From NCBI GenBank assembly GCA_030595525.1, contig JAUVDD010000116.1, positions 1-5,810 on the forward strand: a stretch of DNA of 5,810 nucleotides, in the 5' to 3' direction. Below, in pieces: positions 4,895-5,810 of this stretch (position 1 is its first letter; each line of letters opens with the position of its first letter). The notes below the pieces were generated by a model. The model made no database searches. It was not told where the DNA came from and saw only the letters and a program-made list of their open reading frames with translations. The DNA comes from Puniceicoccales bacterium (GTDB lineage: Bacteria > Verrucomicrobiota > Verrucomicrobiia > Opitutales > Oceanipulchritudinaceae). A program made the translations under genes and the position numbers.

Positions 4895-5810
4895 GATAGG
4901 CTGCATGTATAAGATCGACCCGGCAGTGGAATACGATCTCCTCCACTTAAATTTCCGCCCGAGGGAGCAACCGGTCCAGTGGTGACAGGTGGTTGCAGGT
5001 AGGCATAGGCCAGCTCGTCCAACACGTTCAAGAGGCCAAGATGGAGTCGTCCGGTATTAAACACTTTAATGGATAATCCAAAATCCAACACGAGAAAGGA
5101 GTCTGTATCTTGATAAACCGGATTCAAATTCGTCTGGGGATTAATTCCCTCCCTTGTATACCCAAACTGCAGATATCCGGAAAAGGGACCTTCTTCGTGT
5201 TTCCTATCCCAGTTGAGAACTATACGAGAATTCCCAGGTGGAATATCTGGAAGTGACAAACCACTTTCTTTGGATTCCCCCCACACTCGGGTGTAACCAA
5301 ATTCGATAGTGAGCGCATCCAGATTACTGCCAGCAAAGGGTTTGAACCACATCTGTGCCTCGATACCTCTAAACCGACTATCCCGATTCGCAAAACTGTA
5401 GATTAGTGGTGATGTTGAGATAATTTCACGTTGAACAAAATTGTTAATATCAGCATGCCAGGCCTCCGCGGAGAGTATTAATCGTGGAGATGTATATTGG
5501 AGCCCTATTGAAAGACTGGTCTTTTCCTCTGGTCTGAGCTCCGGATTCCCCAACTCAACCCCACCTCCCAGAGCACTTAAAAACGCCCGGTAAGATTCAC
5601 CCGGACCGGCGGGAGCAACCGTGTAGCCTGCACCCATAATAACATCAAAATTCTCACCAAGTTTTGTTTTCAGGATTGAATGTACACTTCCTGTGAAATC
5701 ACTTTTGCTGACGTCAAGGGGATCGCTCCCGTGAAAGGCCGAGAAATTATCCACAATCGTACTACCCTGGGAACCGGGTGCACCAACAACTTTCGCGTCC
5801 ACCTTGTCAG
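4882..5810 (-). CDS. TonB-dependent outer-membrane receptor, C-terminal part
   Basis: About 308 residues of the beta-barrel of a TonB-dependent receptor, which imports siderophores, cofactors, metals or glycans across the outer membrane using TonB/ExbBD energy. The frame is open from the right edge, so the plug domain, TonB box and signal peptide are outside the window; the GTG at 5800-5802 is internal. Typical barrel features are present: GNPELRPEEKTSLSIGL near visible residues 87-103 (the NPxLxPE turn), ANRDSRFRGIEAQ near 140-151, alternating hydrophobic/aromatic strands such as GYLQFGYTRE and FLVLDFGLSI, a LLNVLDE periplasmic turn near 270, and LPGRSY before the last strand. It ends in SLSWGF with a terminal phenylalanine, the signal recognised by the BAM complex. 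The ligand cannot be inferred. The TAG stop lies within the AT-rich hairpin at 4861-4884. Confidence 0.9.
   Translation of the reverse strand, partial: DKVDAKVVGAPGSQGSTIVDNFSAFHGSDPLDVSKSDFTGSVHSILKTKLGENFDVIMGAGYTVAPAGPGESYRAFLSALGGGVELGNPELRPEEKTSLSIGLQYTSPRLILSAEAWHADINNFVQREIISTSPLIYSFANRDSRFRGIEAQMWFKPFAGSNLDALTIEFGYTRVWGESKESGLSLPDIPPGNSRIVLNWDRKHEEGPFSGYLQFGYTREGINPQTNLNPVYQDTDSFLVLDFGLSIKVFNTGRLHLGLLNVLDELAYAYLQPPVTTGPVAPSGGNLSGGDRIPLPGRSYTCSLSWGF

Overview
The window (about 50% GC by eye, almost fully coding) comes from a diderm bacterium: it carries the C-terminal half of a TonB-dependent outer-membrane receptor and part of a periplasmic-binding-protein peptide importer. A Gly/Arg-rich RRM protein, a DUF983 protein and a MobA/IspD-type nucleotidyltransferase of the RYGGLK class together suggest a lineage such as Verrucomicrobiota (Opitutales-like) or a relative. 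That placement is a guess from protein style, not from a marker gene.

Left part, plus strand (1-4178): a tightly packed operon of five genes entering from the left edge. In order these are the 3' end of a family 5 solute-binding protein, two oligopeptide-type ABC ATPases (DppD-like, DppF-like), a sugar-phosphate/NTP nucleotidyltransferase, and a small DUF983 zinc-ribbon membrane protein. The junctions are a 20-base overlap (TTG start with a strong Shine-Dalgarno inside the upstream gene), a 2-base gap, and two TGATG stop/start overlaps. The whole set is probably co-transcribed and translationally coupled. No permease genes lie between the binding protein and the ATPases, so they should be upstream of the window.

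Centre (4179-4237): a GC-rich perfect 10-bp hairpin sits between the convergent DUF983 and RNA-binding-protein genes and is the likely shared terminator. Right part, minus strand: a 125-residue RRM RNA-binding protein with a long Gly/Arg tail (4238-4615), a 266-base intergenic region rich in small inverted and direct repeats (4616-4881), then the C-terminal portion of a TonB-dependent receptor that runs off the right edge.

I do not see a clear undescribed system. The points most worth a second look are: the coupling of a peptide importer to a nucleotidyltransferase and a DUF983 protein; the loss of cysteines from the C-terminal iron-sulfur motif of both ATPases; a start codon placed exactly in the loop of a perfect hairpin; and the structured repeats upstream of the RRM gene. 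No tRNA, rRNA, CRISPR array, insertion sequence or integrase was seen.
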